Source of the DNA: CAWKDG01 sp963848355
GTDB lineage: Bacteria > Actinomycetota > Acidimicrobiia > Acidimicrobiales > UBA8190
Assembly: GCA_963848355.1 (NCBI GenBank)
Contig: CAWKDG010000012.1
Span: 992,001 to 1,056,000, forward strand
DNA length: 64,000 nt
Direction of reading: 5' to 3'
The notes beneath the pieces are model-generated. The model ran no database searches, was not told the DNA's origin, and saw only the letters and a program-made list of their open reading frames with translations. Position numbers and translations under genes: made by a program. Positions within the stretch are counted from its first letter, which is position 1. Each line of letters starts with the position of its first letter. Below, in pieces: positions 52,196 through 61,639 of the stretch.

Positions 52196-53877
52196 CAGCC
52201 CTCCCCGTGCGGTACCCGGCCGGTGGCGCCGACGATCTCCCGGAGCGTGGCATCGAGCCAAACGGGGACGGCGGGACCCCCGTAGGTGACGCTGCCGATC
52301 GACCGTGGGTGGCTGCGGAGGCCGAGCCAGCCGTCGCCGACCACCAACTCCGCGCCGGCGAGATCCGATGACGCGGGATGGCGGAGCAGGTGTCCGACCA
52401 GCGCACCGACCGCTGGGCCGGCGGCGTCCTCCGGAGCCTCGATGCCCACCGCGAACGCGGTGACGCGCCCCTTCGTGGCGTCGGCGGCCGCCCGGGCCAA
52501 CTGGGCCGAGGCCTGGGCCCGACTCCGGCCTTCGGTGGTGACGGCGTCGGTGAGGGTCACCAACTGGACCGGGCGGCCGGCGGTGGCGGCGTAGTCGGCG
52601 GCCGCCCGGGCCCATCCGGCATCGGCGTGGATGTGCTCGACGATTCCGCCGTGTTCGGCCAGCACCCGCTCCCAACCGGCGGCCGAGGGGGCCGGCGCCC
52701 GACCACCGGCGGGAGCCACGACGACGGCGTCGATCGGACCGGCCGCTTCGACGACGGCGCTCAGCGCTTTGGCGGCGTCGGCAAAGCCGTGGGCGACCTC
52801 GACGCGGTGGCAGGTGATGGACCGGGCCTCGAGGACGGCGGTGAGCGATGCGGCCAGTCGTTCTCGGTCGGTGACGACGACACAGGATCGCACCGGGGTC
52901 GATGCGATCTCGGCCGGGGCGGGCTCGGCCGGGGCGGGCTCGGCCGGGGCGGGTTCGTCGAAGATGGGCCCGAACCGGGGGTTGCTCCCACCGCCGCTCG
53001 CCTGGCTGGTCTCGGCCGAGGCGAAGGCGCGGGGGATGACGGCCTCGAACACCCGGGCCGGTGCGACCCCGTCGCTGCGCACCACCTCGAGCAGGCGGGG
53101 CTCTTCGATGACCGCCACCTCCGAGCCGCCGGCGAAGAGCACCCGGCCGCTGCACCACCCGAAGACGTCACCGACGAGGTAGGCGCCGAAGGGCCCGAGA
53201 TCCTCGGGACCCCCCATCGTCGTGAACGAGATCCCGCCACCCCCTTCCCGGCCCGCCTTGCGGGCGCGCTCGAGAGCGGCGGCCACCATGCGGGTGGCGG
53301 CGATGGGCGACATGGCGTTCACCGTCACGCCCGGCGGCGTCTGGCGGCCCAGCTGCCACGTGAGCGCGGCGATGGCCCGCTTGGCGCAGCTGTAGGCGCC
53401 GGCGTCGGCGGCCCGCCATCCCGAACCGGAGGTGACGCCGAGGACGTGGCCGTACCCGGCGGCGGCCATGAGCGGCAAGGCGGCGGCGAGCACGTTGAGA
53501 TATCCCCCGAGGTGCACCTGGAGCACCGCCAGCCAGTCCTCCTCGGTGCCCTGGGCGAAGAAGGTCGGCCGGGTGATGCCGGCGACGTTGACGACGGCGT
53601 CGAGTCCCCCGTGCTCGTCGACCAGCTCCCGGAACAGGCGGGCCACCGCCTCGCCGTCGGTCACCGACACCGACGAGGCCCGGGCCGAGCCACCGGCGGC
53701 CACGATGCGACCGGCGGTCGTCTCCTCCACCTCGGGGAGCGGCTCGGAGCCGTCGAGGGTCACCAGGGGATCGACGGTGACGACGAACCAGCCGCCCCGG
53801 CCGAGCTCCTCGGCGATGGCCGCCCCGATCCCGCCCCCGCCCCCGGTCACGACGGCGACCCGCTGACGCGTGCTCAC
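52195..53877 (-). CDS. short-chain dehydrogenase/reductase with a second, degenerate Rossmann domain
   Basis: About 560 residues, twice the usual SDR length. The N-terminal domain is complete: nucleotide motif TGGGGGIGAAI, NVAG, catalytic Ser in GVTSGSGW and YSCAK (Tyr-x3-Lys). After residue ~285 comes a Pro/Ala/Glu linker made by 15-bp DNA repeats (EPAPAEPAPAEPAPAE). A second Rossmann-like part follows (RSCVVVTDRERLAASLTAVL, then PIDAVVVAPAGG) lacking a clear Tyr-x3-Lys motif. Start is a GTG overlapping the monooxygenase stop (GTGA). Double SDR proteins occur in multifunctional dehydrogenases; here the second half may be regulatory or structural. Confidence 0.82.
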   Translation of the reverse strand: MSTRQRVAVVTGGGGGIGAAIAEELGRGGWFVVTVDPLVTLDGSEPLPEVEETTAGRIVAAGGSARASSVSVTDGEAVARLFRELVDEHGGLDAVVNVAGITRPTFFAQGTEEDWLAVLQVHLGGYLNVLAAALPLMAAAGYGHVLGVTSGSGWRAADAGAYSCAKRAIAALTWQLGRQTPPGVTVNAMSPIAATRMVAAALERARKAGREGGGGISFTTMGGPEDLGPFGAYLVGDVFGWCSGRVLFAGGSEVAVIEEPRLLEVVRSDGVAPARVFEAVIPRAFASAETSQASGGGSNPRFGPIFDEPAPAEPAPAEPAPAEIASTPVRSCVVVTDRERLAASLTAVLEARSITCHRVEVAHGFADAAKALSAVVEAAGPIDAVVVAPAGGRAPAPSAAGWERVLAEHGGIVEHIHADAGWARAAADYAATAGRPVQLVTLTDAVTTEGRSRAQASAQLARAAADATKGRVTAFAVGIEAPEDAAGPAVGALVGHLLRHPASSDLAGAELVVGDGWLGLRSHPRSIGSVTYGGPAVPVWLDATLREIVGATGRVPHGEG

Positions 53878-55691
53878 GACGTCGGCGACCGGACCTCGAG
53901 CTCGAGGCCCTCGAAGGTGCCGGCCTCGAGCCACTGCTCGAGCAGCTCGCGGTAGGCGAACCAGTCGCCCATCCCGCGGCCGTAGTTGCCGTTGCGGGGG
54001 TTCAGCGCTTCCGGGTGCCCTTCGTTGTTGATGCGCGAGGGCGTGCAGGCGGACATGACGGCGCTGCCGTCGACGAAGGAGTCGACGATCTTCTGCGTCC
54101 ACCGCTCCTCCGCCTCGGCGCTCACGTCGAACACCTCGACGCCCCGCTCCTCGAGCATCCCGACGGCGGCGCCGACGAACTGGGCACCGAGCACGGCCAG
54201 CTGCGTGTAGTTGACGGTCACCACCGCCTGCTGCCCCGGTGCCGGCATGACGAACATGTTGGGGAACCCTCGGCTCATCATCCCGAACAGGCTGGCGGCG
54301 CCGTCGGCCCATTTCCCGGCCAGGGTGACCCCACCGCGACCGATGATCTGATGGCCGACGCGACGGAACAGCGGGGTGAGCTCGGCCTCGAAGCCGGTCC
54401 CGTAGACGATGCAGTCGACCTCGTACTGCCGCCCGTCGACGACCAGGCCCTTCTCGGTGATCCGCTCGATCCCGGCGGGGCAGTCGATCAGGGTGACGTT
54501 CGCGTTGTTGAAGGCCGAGAGGTACTCGTCGTGGAAGCAGGGCCGCTTGCACAGGTACCGGTAGTACGGCTTCAGGATCTCGGCCGTGGCCCGGTCGCCC
54601 ACCAGCTCGTCGATCCGGCGCCGGTGGGTGTCCATGATCCAGTAGTCGAGTTCTTCGGCGCTGCGCATGTACTGCGCCATCGTCATGTCTTTGCCTCGCG
54701 GCGGGTGCTGGACGGCGGCGTAGTGGTGGGTCCACCCGTCGTCCACCTGGTCGACCTCGACGGGCCGGCCCAGCATGACCGCCTGGAAGTTGTCCATCCG
54801 GGCCCGCTGCCAGTTCGGCTCGAGCCGTTGGGCGAAGTCGGGATCGGTGGGCCGGTTACCGCGCTCGCCGATGGCCGACGGCGTGCGCTGGAACACGTAG
54901 AGATGTTTCGCCGACTCGGCCAGCGGCGGCACGCACTGGATCCCGCTGGCCCCGACACCGATGAGCCCGACCACCTTGTCGGCCAGGCCGGTGAGGGGCT
55001 CGCCCGGCCCCCCGCCGGTGTACTCGTAGTCCCACCGCGCCGTGTGGAACGAGCGTCCGGCGAAGTCTTCCATGCCCGGGATCGTGGGCAGCTTCAGGAG
55101 GTTCAGGATCCCCACGGCCAGCACGTACCAGCGACAGCTGACCTCGTCGCCCCGGTCGGTGCGGATCAGCCACCGGGCTGAGTCCTCGTGCCACTCGGCA
55201 CCGGTCACCCCGGTGTGGAACAGGGCGTCGGCCTCGAGGTCGAACCGGTCGGCGATGGCCTCCAGATGGCCCAGGATCTCGTCGCCGAAGGCGTAGCGCC
55301 GGGTGGGGATGTAGCCGAGCTCCTCGAGCATGGGGAGGTAGATGTACGACTCGACGTCGCACATCACGCCCGGGTAGCGGTTCCAGTACCAGGTACCCCC
55401 GATCCCACCGGCCTGGTCGATGATGCGGATCCGCTCGACGCCGGCCTTGCGGAGCTGCGCCCCGACGGTGACCCCGGCGATCCCGCCGCCCAGGATCACG
55501 ACATCGACCTCGTCGACCACGGGAGCGCGCTCGGTGACCGGTGTGAACGGGTCGTCACGGTAGCGGGCGAAGTACTCGTCGGTCCGCAGGTCGCGGATCT
55601 CGGCGCGGCCGGGGACGAGCCGCTTGTCGCGCTCGGCGAGGTACTTGGCGCGGACGGCCTCGGGGTCGTAGGTCGCGGGGTCGCCGGGCAT
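53874..55691 (-). CDS. flavin-containing monooxygenase, Baeyer-Villiger type
   Basis: A 605-residue FAD/NADPH-dependent monooxygenase. It has the FAD motif ILGGGIAGVTVGAQLRKAG, the adjacent GGIGGTWYWNRYPGVMCDVE, the BVMO fingerprint FAGRSFHTARWDY (about 217-229), and the NADPH motif GLIGVGASGIQCV. VYGTGFEAE lies in the C-terminal half. These enzymes insert oxygen next to a carbonyl, turning ketones into esters or lactones. The N-terminus carries the ~70-residue extension seen in steroid- and terpenoid-type BVMOs. It is the first gene of an operon with an SDR and an amidohydrolase. Confidence 0.92.
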   Translation of the reverse strand: MPGDPATYDPEAVRAKYLAERDKRLVPGRAEIRDLRTDEYFARYRDDPFTPVTERAPVVDEVDVVILGGGIAGVTVGAQLRKAGVERIRIIDQAGGIGGTWYWNRYPGVMCDVESYIYLPMLEELGYIPTRRYAFGDEILGHLEAIADRFDLEADALFHTGVTGAEWHEDSARWLIRTDRGDEVSCRWYVLAVGILNLLKLPTIPGMEDFAGRSFHTARWDYEYTGGGPGEPLTGLADKVVGLIGVGASGIQCVPPLAESAKHLYVFQRTPSAIGERGNRPTDPDFAQRLEPNWQRARMDNFQAVMLGRPVEVDQVDDGWTHHYAAVQHPPRGKDMTMAQYMRSAEELDYWIMDTHRRRIDELVGDRATAEILKPYYRYLCKRPCFHDEYLSAFNNANVTLIDCPAGIERITEKGLVVDGRQYEVDCIVYGTGFEAELTPLFRRVGHQIIGRGGVTLAGKWADGAASLFGMMSRGFPNMFVMPAPGQQAVVTVNYTQLAVLGAQFVGAAVGMLEERGVEVFDVSAEAEERWTQKIVDSFVDGSAVMSACTPSRINNEGHPEALNPRNGNYGRGMGDWFAYRELLEQWLEAGTFEGLELEVRSPTS

Positions 55692-55866
55692 CTTCCAACA
55701 TTACTGTCTGTACCGGCATCCACCATCTGGGGGTGAGCGTCGGAGTCCGGTGGGTGGGCAGGTCGCGGACGGCGTCGTGTGCCCTCCTGACGTCATGGAT
55801 CGGCTGATCGTCGTCAGGACATAGGTTGGACCCAGGTCCTCGATTGACGTAGCGTATTCATCCGTT

Positions 55867-57162
55867 ATGCCGGGACTCTGCGGGGCCAGGGACCCCAACG
55901 CCCGCTTACGACGCTATCGCCGCGGGCATGGCCCGTTCCTGGCACGCGCCATCGCTGTCTCCCTCGTCATCAGCGTGGCCGTGGCGGCGACGGTCGCGCT
56001 CCGACCGGCCCCGGCGGCGGCCGATGCCAAGTCGGACCAGACCCAGATCACTCAGCTGGGACAGCGCATCGCCCGGGACGGCGTTCAGGTGCAACAACTG
56101 GTCGTCAGCTACGACAGGGCCCAATTGCACCAGGAGGCGGTGACGGCTCAGCTGACCGCCGTCGAAGCGCATCTCGTTTCCGATCGCCGCGCCGAGGCCC
56201 GGAGCAACCGCGTTCTCCGACAACTCGCCCTCAACAGCTACATGACCGGTGCCGGTGACGACGCGGCGTTGTCGTTGTTCGAGTCGGAGGACTCGAGCAC
56301 GCAGGTGAGCAAGCAGGAGTACATCCGGATCGCCTCCGACAGCCTCGACAACGCCGTCGACGCCGTCGACATCGACAAGCAGAAGACCCAGTCGGACGAG
56401 ACCCAGCTGCGGTCCGAGCAGGCCCAGGCCGACGCCGACGTGCACCAGCTGGCCGATGAGCGTCAGGCGGCCCAGGCTGCTCTCACGAACGACGACGCTC
56501 TGCTGACGCAGGCCAAGGGCAATCTCCAGGCGCTGCTGGCGGCCGCGGCTGAGCAACGTGAAGCGGCCGAGCAGGCGCAGGAGCAGGCCATGGCGGCCAA
56601 GGCCGCGGCCGCCCAGGCCCAGGCGGCCCAGACCCAGGCCGTCCCTCCCGTGTCGGTGGCCTTCAACCCTTCACCGGGCTCGTACGCCGACCCTCTGCGA
56701 GGCATCAGTGCCCTCTCGCCGGAACGGATCGACCAGGGGGTGGATTACAGCGGGTACGGCCCCATCTACGCCGTCGGCGACGGCGTCGTGCTGAGCACGG
56801 TCAACGGGGGTTGGCCAGGCGGAACCTTCATCGCCTACCGACTGAGCGACGGGCCGGCGAGCGGTCTCGTCGTCTACGCCGCCGAGGACATCGACCCGCT
56901 GGTGACCGTGGGGCAGTCGGTGTCGCCCGGGACGGTCCTGGGCACCATGTACGAGGGTCCGGACGGCATCGAGACCGGCTGGGCCGATCCCTCGGGTGAC
57001 GGCACCACCATGGCCGCCGACGCCGGACAGTTCTCCGGGGCCAACTCGACGGCGTTCGGGTCCAATTTCTCCCAGCTCCTCGCTTCACTGGGAGCGCCAG
57101 GGGGCATCCCGCAGAACGATCCTCCTACCGGGAGCCTCCCCCCGGGATGGCCCGCATGGTGA
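55867..57162 (+). CDS. secreted coiled-coil protein with degenerate LytM/M23-like domain
   Basis: A 431-residue envelope protein. A signal/anchor helix (FLARAIAVSLVISVAVAATVAL) is followed by a long coiled coil (about residues 55-260), Ala/Gln-rich at the end. A LytM-fold domain follows (GSYADPLRGISALSPERIDQGVDY, GPIYAVGDGVVLS, VTVGQSVSPGTVLGTMYE). The first zinc ligand motif H-x3-D reads RIDQGVDY, and the later H-x-H is not present, so the domain should not bind zinc. This is the EnvC/NlpD-like layout in which the LytM domain activates other murein hydrolases instead of cutting peptidoglycan. Confidence 0.78.
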   Translation: MPGLCGARDPNARLRRYRRGHGPFLARAIAVSLVISVAVAATVALRPAPAAADAKSDQTQITQLGQRIARDGVQVQQLVVSYDRAQLHQEAVTAQLTAVEAHLVSDRRAEARSNRVLRQLALNSYMTGAGDDAALSLFESEDSSTQVSKQEYIRIASDSLDNAVDAVDIDKQKTQSDETQLRSEQAQADADVHQLADERQAAQAALTNDDALLTQAKGNLQALLAAAAEQREAAEQAQEQAMAAKAAAAQAQAAQTQAVPPVSVAFNPSPGSYADPLRGISALSPERIDQGVDYSGYGPIYAVGDGVVLSTVNGGWPGGTFIAYRLSDGPASGLVVYAAEDIDPLVTVGQSVSPGTVLGTMYEGPDGIETGWADPSGDGTTMAADAGQFSGANSTAFGSNFSQLLASLGAPGGIPQNDPPTGSLPPGWPAW

Positions 57163-57226
57163 GGCGGACGGGAAGCGACGTGGCATCGACGGCGAGTCGA
57201 GCAGTCTCTGGTCGGGGGCCTTGCTC

Positions 57227-58627
57227 CTACGTCGACGTGGACGGCGGATCGCCGTGGCGACGGGGCGGCGCGATGCCGGGCACGCGGCCGGCGAATCGGG
57301 CCACGTACGGACCGCTCTGACCGAAGGCGACCCGGGCCACGGCCATCTGGCGGAAGAATCCTGTGCCGGTCGGTGAGAAGAGCAGCCAGGTGGCCCCGTC
57401 CTGAGTGAAGAGCGACTCCTCACCGGGACCGAGCCCGAGCGTGTTCGAGCCGAGAAGGGGGCCGTCGTAGGGCTCATCGCAGGGACCCGCCGGCCCGTGG
57501 CAGAAGGCGACGGCAATGCCGTCAGAGTCCTGATACGACGGGTTCGTCGAGAAGAAGAGGTAGTAGTGGCCGTCGTGAGCGACCATGTCGGGGGCCTCGA
57601 TGAGCTTGTGCTCCCAGGGTCGGGTCGCCGCCAGGATCTCGTGTGGCTGCCCGATCATCGTGATGTCGTCCGGGGCCAGGCGCTGCGCCCACAACGTGGT
57701 CGGCATGTTCGTCGGCACGTCGGGGTTCTGTGCCGGCCCCCACGCCGCGTTGGTGTCCGCCTTCCAGTACAGCCACAGCTGACCGTCCGGAGCGACGAAC
57801 GTGCGGGGGTCGATGATGCCCCACGGGCCGCACAGGACAGGTGTCGCACCGGGAGCGAAGGGCCCGAGCGGCGAATTCGCCACCGCCACGCCCAGGCACT
57901 TGGCCGGGGCACCCGTGATCAGGACGTCGTGGACGTCAGGAGCGCTGAACCACATGACGTACCGGCCGTGGGCGTAACGGACGTCGGGTGCCCAGACCCC
58001 GCCGCGGGTCCACGGGGGGAGCGTGGGCAGGGCGTCCACTTCCCCACCCAGGTGCTCGACGTTGCCGAAGGCCCGGACCGGAATGTTGGGCGGGGACATC
58101 CCGGCGGCGCTCGTGTAGAGGTAGTCCTGACGACGTCCCACGAGCACGGCAGGTTCGGGAATCGGCGTGTCGAAGGGGGGGACGAGCGTGGCCTCGGCGT
58201 ACGCCGGTGCCGGGGGCGGGTCGAGCTGGTGAGCCGCCGGGCGTGCCGGGACGGGCCCGGAGCCCGAAAGCGCCGATCCGAGGGCCCCGGCGCCCGCCGC
58301 GGCCGCGACCACGGCGATGACAACCACCCACCAGGGCACCTGCCGGTGTGATGGCCCGTTGGGTTGCCGGTCGTCAGAGCTCGCGGCGCTCACCAGCGTC
58401 TGCGGCTGCTCCGATTCGTCCGGTACGTCCGTCTCGAGCTTCTCAATGACCTCAGTGTGCCGTGGCGGACCGGCGCGTGCGAACGCGCTCGTCCCGGTCG
58501 GCTCCAGGAGGCCGCCGGCGTCAGATCGGAATATGTCGCCGTCCCAGTCCGTGCGCCTGGCGGGGGGTGACGTTGCTGGTGGGCGGAGGGTACGCGACGC
58601 CGTCGTCCTCCGTTCCGGCGAGGGCAT
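57227..58627 (-). CDS. membrane-anchored GH43-like five-bladed beta-propeller glycosidase
   Basis: A 466-residue protein with a cytoplasmic Pro/Ser-rich N-terminus and one membrane helix (PWWVVVIAVVAAAAGAGALG). The propeller follows: GVWAPDVRYAHGRYVMWFSAP, GIIDPRTFVAPDGQLWLYWKAD, KLIEAPDMVAHDGHYYLFFST and GPGEESLFTQDGATWLLFSP. The WAPD, IDP and EAPD motifs carry the acidic residues typical of GH43 arabinanases and xylosidases. The anchor faces the catalytic part outward, so it would trim extracellular polysaccharide. It converges on the LytM-like gene. The substrate cannot be deduced. Confidence 0.82.
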   Translation of the reverse strand: MPSPERRTTASRTLRPPATSPPARRTDWDGDIFRSDAGGLLEPTGTSAFARAGPPRHTEVIEKLETDVPDESEQPQTLVSAASSDDRQPNGPSHRQVPWWVVVIAVVAAAAGAGALGSALSGSGPVPARPAAHQLDPPPAPAYAEATLVPPFDTPIPEPAVLVGRRQDYLYTSAAGMSPPNIPVRAFGNVEHLGGEVDALPTLPPWTRGGVWAPDVRYAHGRYVMWFSAPDVHDVLITGAPAKCLGVAVANSPLGPFAPGATPVLCGPWGIIDPRTFVAPDGQLWLYWKADTNAAWGPAQNPDVPTNMPTTLWAQRLAPDDITMIGQPHEILAATRPWEHKLIEAPDMVAHDGHYYLFFSTNPSYQDSDGIAVAFCHGPAGPCDEPYDGPLLGSNTLGLGPGEESLFTQDGATWLLFSPTGTGFFRQMAVARVAFGQSGPYVARFAGRVPGIAPPRRHGDPPSTST

Positions 58628-58975
58628 TGATGACGGCCTGCTCGGCGACGGACGTGACAGCTTCCTATAAGGATGCAGCGCGGATCGTGACGGAGAAGTG
58701 AAATCTCAGTGAACTGAACTTGTCGCACCACTTACGTACAACCCTCACGAGGACGGCTCGTTTCGTCCGGGGCGCGATGCCGATGAGCGAGGCGCGCTGC
58801 CGATGAGCGAGACGCGATGCCGATGAGCAGCCTGCCGGTCCCGACAATCGGGCGGCAGGGCGCAGGACAGAGCATCGCGCCGGAAAGCCCGTCGGACTGT
58901 GTCCCCATGGGAACCGCTCCCGCTCGGTTCTGTGATGAGCGAACGTACGCAGCCCAGGAGCCGTAGGCTCCGACT
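58628..58975. other. intergenic region with short tandem repeats
   Basis: About 350 bp between the divergent GH43-like and MFS genes. It holds the 20-bp tandem repeats at 58772-58830 and no supported gene. Confidence 0.45.
58772..58830. repeat. 20-bp tandem repeat, three copies
   Basis: gcgcgatgccgatgagcgag at 58772-58791 is followed by copies at 58792-58811 and 58812-58830 with one or two changes each. The shared core is TGCCGATGAGC. Confidence 0.85.
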
Positions 58976-60511
58976 GTGCCGGACGACGACACCGACAGGG
59001 TGTTCGGGTTCCGCACCCGTCCGCGTAGCCCCCTCCGGTTCCTCGGTCGCACCACCCGCCACGGCGCCGACGCCGCCCGGACCCGGCTGACATTCACCCT
59101 GGGCGGACCCACCCGGACCCAGATCGTCGCCGTCCTGGCCGGCGTCCTCGCCTTGAGCAGCGCCGACGTCGCCACCGTGGGGGCCTCGGCCATCGAGCTC
59201 CGCCAGCATCTCCACATCGACAACACCGACATCGGGCTCCTGGTGGCGGTCAGCTCGCTGGTCGGCGCGGTCGCCGCCCTCCCCTTCGGCGCCCTGGCCG
59301 ACCGGGTCCGGCGGACCTGGACGCTCGGATTCGCCATCTCCCTGTGGGGCATCGCCATGTTGTGGAGCGCCACGGCCAGCTCCTTCGGCAAGCTGCTCCT
59401 GGCCCGGCTGGCCCTCGGGGTGGTGACCGCGGCGGCCGGCCCCATCGTGGCGTCACTGGTCGGCGACTACTTCCCCGGCCGCGAGCGTGGCCGCATCTAC
59501 TCCTTCATCCTCACCGGCGAGCTGATCGGTGCGGGGCTCGGCTTCGCTGTCACCGGGGACATCGCCGCCCTCTCATGGCGGGCGGCCTTCGTGATCCTGG
59601 CCATCCCCGCCTTTTTCCTGGCGTTCCTCGTCTTCCGGCTACCGGAGCCGGTGCGCGGCGGTCAGGGCGCGCTCCTCCCCGCTCCCGGCTACCGGCAAGC
59701 GCCGCCCGACGACGCCGGGGACGAATCGGCACCGGGCGGTATCACCGACGCCCAGCGCCTGGCCCTCGAGCGTCACGTCCGCCCCGACCCCCAACTGGTG
59801 GCCGAAGGGTCGGTCGACGGCATCGGGTTCATGGCCGCCGCCCGCTACGTCCTACGGGTCCGGACGAACGTGGCCCTCATCATCTCGGGGGCTCTCGGCT
59901 ACTACTTCCTGGCCGGGGTCCAGACCTTCGGGGTCGAGTTCGTCCACGCCCAGTACCACGTCAACCAGGTCCTGGCCAACCTCCTCATGCTGGTCGTCGG
60001 CGGAGGGGCGGCGGCCGGGGTCCTCGTCGGGGGCCCGCTGGGCGACAGGCTGCTCGCGTCCGGGCACCTGAAGGGACGCATCCAGGTCCCCGCCTTCGCC
60101 GCCGTGGCCACCGTCGCCCTCTTCATCCCCGCGCTGATCACCCACAGCGTGGCCATGGCGCTGCCGTACATCATCCTGGCCGCCGCCTTCCTGTCGGCCC
60201 AGAACCCCCCCATCGACGCAGCGCGCCTCGACATCGTCCCCGCCCGCCTGTGGGGGCGGGCCGAGGGCATCCGCACGTTCGTCCGCACCGGCGCCCAGGC
60301 GCTCGCCCCCCTGCTGTTCGGCGCCGTCTCGGACCTGCTGAGCGGCCACCATCCCTACTCCGGTCTGCGCTGGACCTTCCTGATCATGCTCCTGCCCCTC
60401 ACGGCCAGCGCCTTCTTTCTCTTCCGGGCCATGCGCTCCTATCCGCGCGACGTCGCCACCGCCGGGGTGGTCTCCCAGGTCACGACGGCGGGGATGCCGC
60501 CGGACGGGTGA
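58976..60511 (+). CDS. MFS transporter
   Basis: A 511-residue major facilitator with twelve predicted helices. It has a charged 50-residue N-terminus, FGALADRVRRTWTLGFA (loop 2-3 signature), ARLALGVVTAAAGPIVASLVGDYFPGRERGRIYSF, which is typical of spinster/hexuronate-like permeases, and a ~90-residue acidic central loop. A second half follows with GVLVGGPLGDRLLASGHLKGR and LDIVPARLWGRAEGIRTF. The substrate is unknown. Start is GTG 58976. It ends 4 bp from the convergent LPG-synthase-TM gene. It resembles the MFS half of the fusion protein at 15495 in general layout only. Confidence 0.87.
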   Translation: MPDDDTDRVFGFRTRPRSPLRFLGRTTRHGADAARTRLTFTLGGPTRTQIVAVLAGVLALSSADVATVGASAIELRQHLHIDNTDIGLLVAVSSLVGAVAALPFGALADRVRRTWTLGFAISLWGIAMLWSATASSFGKLLLARLALGVVTAAAGPIVASLVGDYFPGRERGRIYSFILTGELIGAGLGFAVTGDIAALSWRAAFVILAIPAFFLAFLVFRLPEPVRGGQGALLPAPGYRQAPPDDAGDESAPGGITDAQRLALERHVRPDPQLVAEGSVDGIGFMAAARYVLRVRTNVALIISGALGYYFLAGVQTFGVEFVHAQYHVNQVLANLLMLVVGGGAAAGVLVGGPLGDRLLASGHLKGRIQVPAFAAVATVALFIPALITHSVAMALPYIILAAAFLSAQNPPIDAARLDIVPARLWGRAEGIRTFVRTGAQALAPLLFGAVSDLLSGHHPYSGLRWTFLIMLLPLTASAFFLFRAMRSYPRDVATAGVVSQVTTAGMPPDG

Positions 60512-60515
60512 CGGC

Positions 60516-61580
60516 CTATGCCGATGCCGTCGGTCCGGCCGTCGTCCGGTACCGGCGCCGGAAGAGGAGATAGGCGACGGGACCGGCCAGGAGCGGGAGC
60601 CAGTAAGCGGCCACCCGGTAGGTGAGGGTGGCCAACAGGGCGTCGCCCACGGGGACGCCGGCCAGCACGAGCATGGCGCTCAGGGTCGCCTCGATGATGC
60701 CCAGACCGCCGGGGGTGATCGGGACGAGTCCGATGACACCGGAGACGGCGTAGGCCAGCAGCACGAGCGAAGGCCGGGGGTGGCTTCCTGTGGCTCGCAG
60801 GGCGGCCAGCAAACAGAGATAGTCGAATCCCAACCGGCCGGCCGACAGCAGGACGGCGTCGCGCCATTTCCTTCCGAGCACCGACCGGATCACGTCGCGC
60901 TCGCGCAGCAGCCGCCGGTCGAGATCCTCGACGGGGCGGTGGTGTCGGGCCATGGCGTTGCGGAGGCGCTGCGCGGCGCGGCCGAACCACGCCAACGGTC
61001 GATCGGTGGCCAGAACGACGACGCCGAAGCCGGTGAAGAGAACGAACCCGCCGATCCCGACGAAGGCGGCCTCGGCCAGACCGCTGCGCACGGGAGCGCC
61101 GAAGAGGATGGCGGGAAGGGTGAAGATCGGCAGGGCCAGGAGGCCGCCCACACCCAACAGGGAGAAGGCCAGCAGACCGCCGACCGCGGTATCGGTGGTG
61201 ATCCCCGAGGTGGCGAGCATCCGGTACTGCACGGCGGCGCCGGCGGCGTCGCCGGCGGGAAGAACGTTGGTGATGGCGTTGCCGGCGAGCTGGGCCGTGA
61301 TCACGGCGAACCAGCCACGCGTGCGCAGAGCCAGTCGCTGCAGGGCGAAGTCGCAGCCGAAATGAGCGGTCTCGGCGGCGAGGGCGACGACGAACCAGAT
61401 CCAACTCAGCGTGGACAGACGCGGCAGAGAGGCGAACACCTCGGTGACGCGCGGCAGCACCAGATAGATGGCCACCCCGCTGACGAGCACCACCGCTGCC
61501 CTCTTGGCCACCGACCGCCACGCCAGCGAAGACGCCGGCCCCGGGGCGGGCACAGGCGAGGGATCGGGAGGATCATCCAT
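60516..61580 (-). CDS. lysylphosphatidylglycerol synthase TM-region family (UPF0104) protein
   Basis: A 354-residue polytopic protein of the LPG_synthase_TM/YbhN family. The helices include VVLVSGVAIYLVLPRVTEVF, WFVVALAAETAHFGCDF, AQLAGNAITNVLPAGDAAGAAVQYRML, which is the family's most conserved segment, and VIGLVPITPGGLGIIEATL near the end, another hallmark. Full MprF proteins add a cytosolic aminoacyl-transferase domain; this one lacks it and probably acts as a lipid or polyprenyl-phosphate flippase-like protein. Its ATG is divergent from the GNAT gene 60 bp away. Confidence 0.87.
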   Translation of the reverse strand: MDDPPDPSPVPAPGPASSLAWRSVAKRAAVVLVSGVAIYLVLPRVTEVFASLPRLSTLSWIWFVVALAAETAHFGCDFALQRLALRTRGWFAVITAQLAGNAITNVLPAGDAAGAAVQYRMLATSGITTDTAVGGLLAFSLLGVGGLLALPIFTLPAILFGAPVRSGLAEAAFVGIGGFVLFTGFGVVVLATDRPLAWFGRAAQRLRNAMARHHRPVEDLDRRLLRERDVIRSVLGRKWRDAVLLSAGRLGFDYLCLLAALRATGSHPRPSLVLLAYAVSGVIGLVPITPGGLGIIEATLSAMLVLAGVPVGDALLATLTYRVAAYWLPLLAGPVAYLLFRRRYRTTAGPTASA

Positions 61581-61639
61581 CCGTACCCCTATACCCCAGG
61601 ATCACGGCCGATCGCAGTCGGTGACGAAAGGAATGAACG

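Noticed and set aside
52195..54735. Single 846-residue dehydrogenase extending upstream of 53877
   Set aside because: The extra N-terminal part is read antisense-like in a second frame of the monooxygenase gene; a GTG at 53877 overlapping the monooxygenase stop gives a normal SDR N-terminus.
58931..58944. Second LexA box (CGAACGTACG near 58931)
   Set aside because: Only the left half fits; the right arm GTTCG is replaced by a sequence continuing GCAGCC, so the dyad is incomplete.
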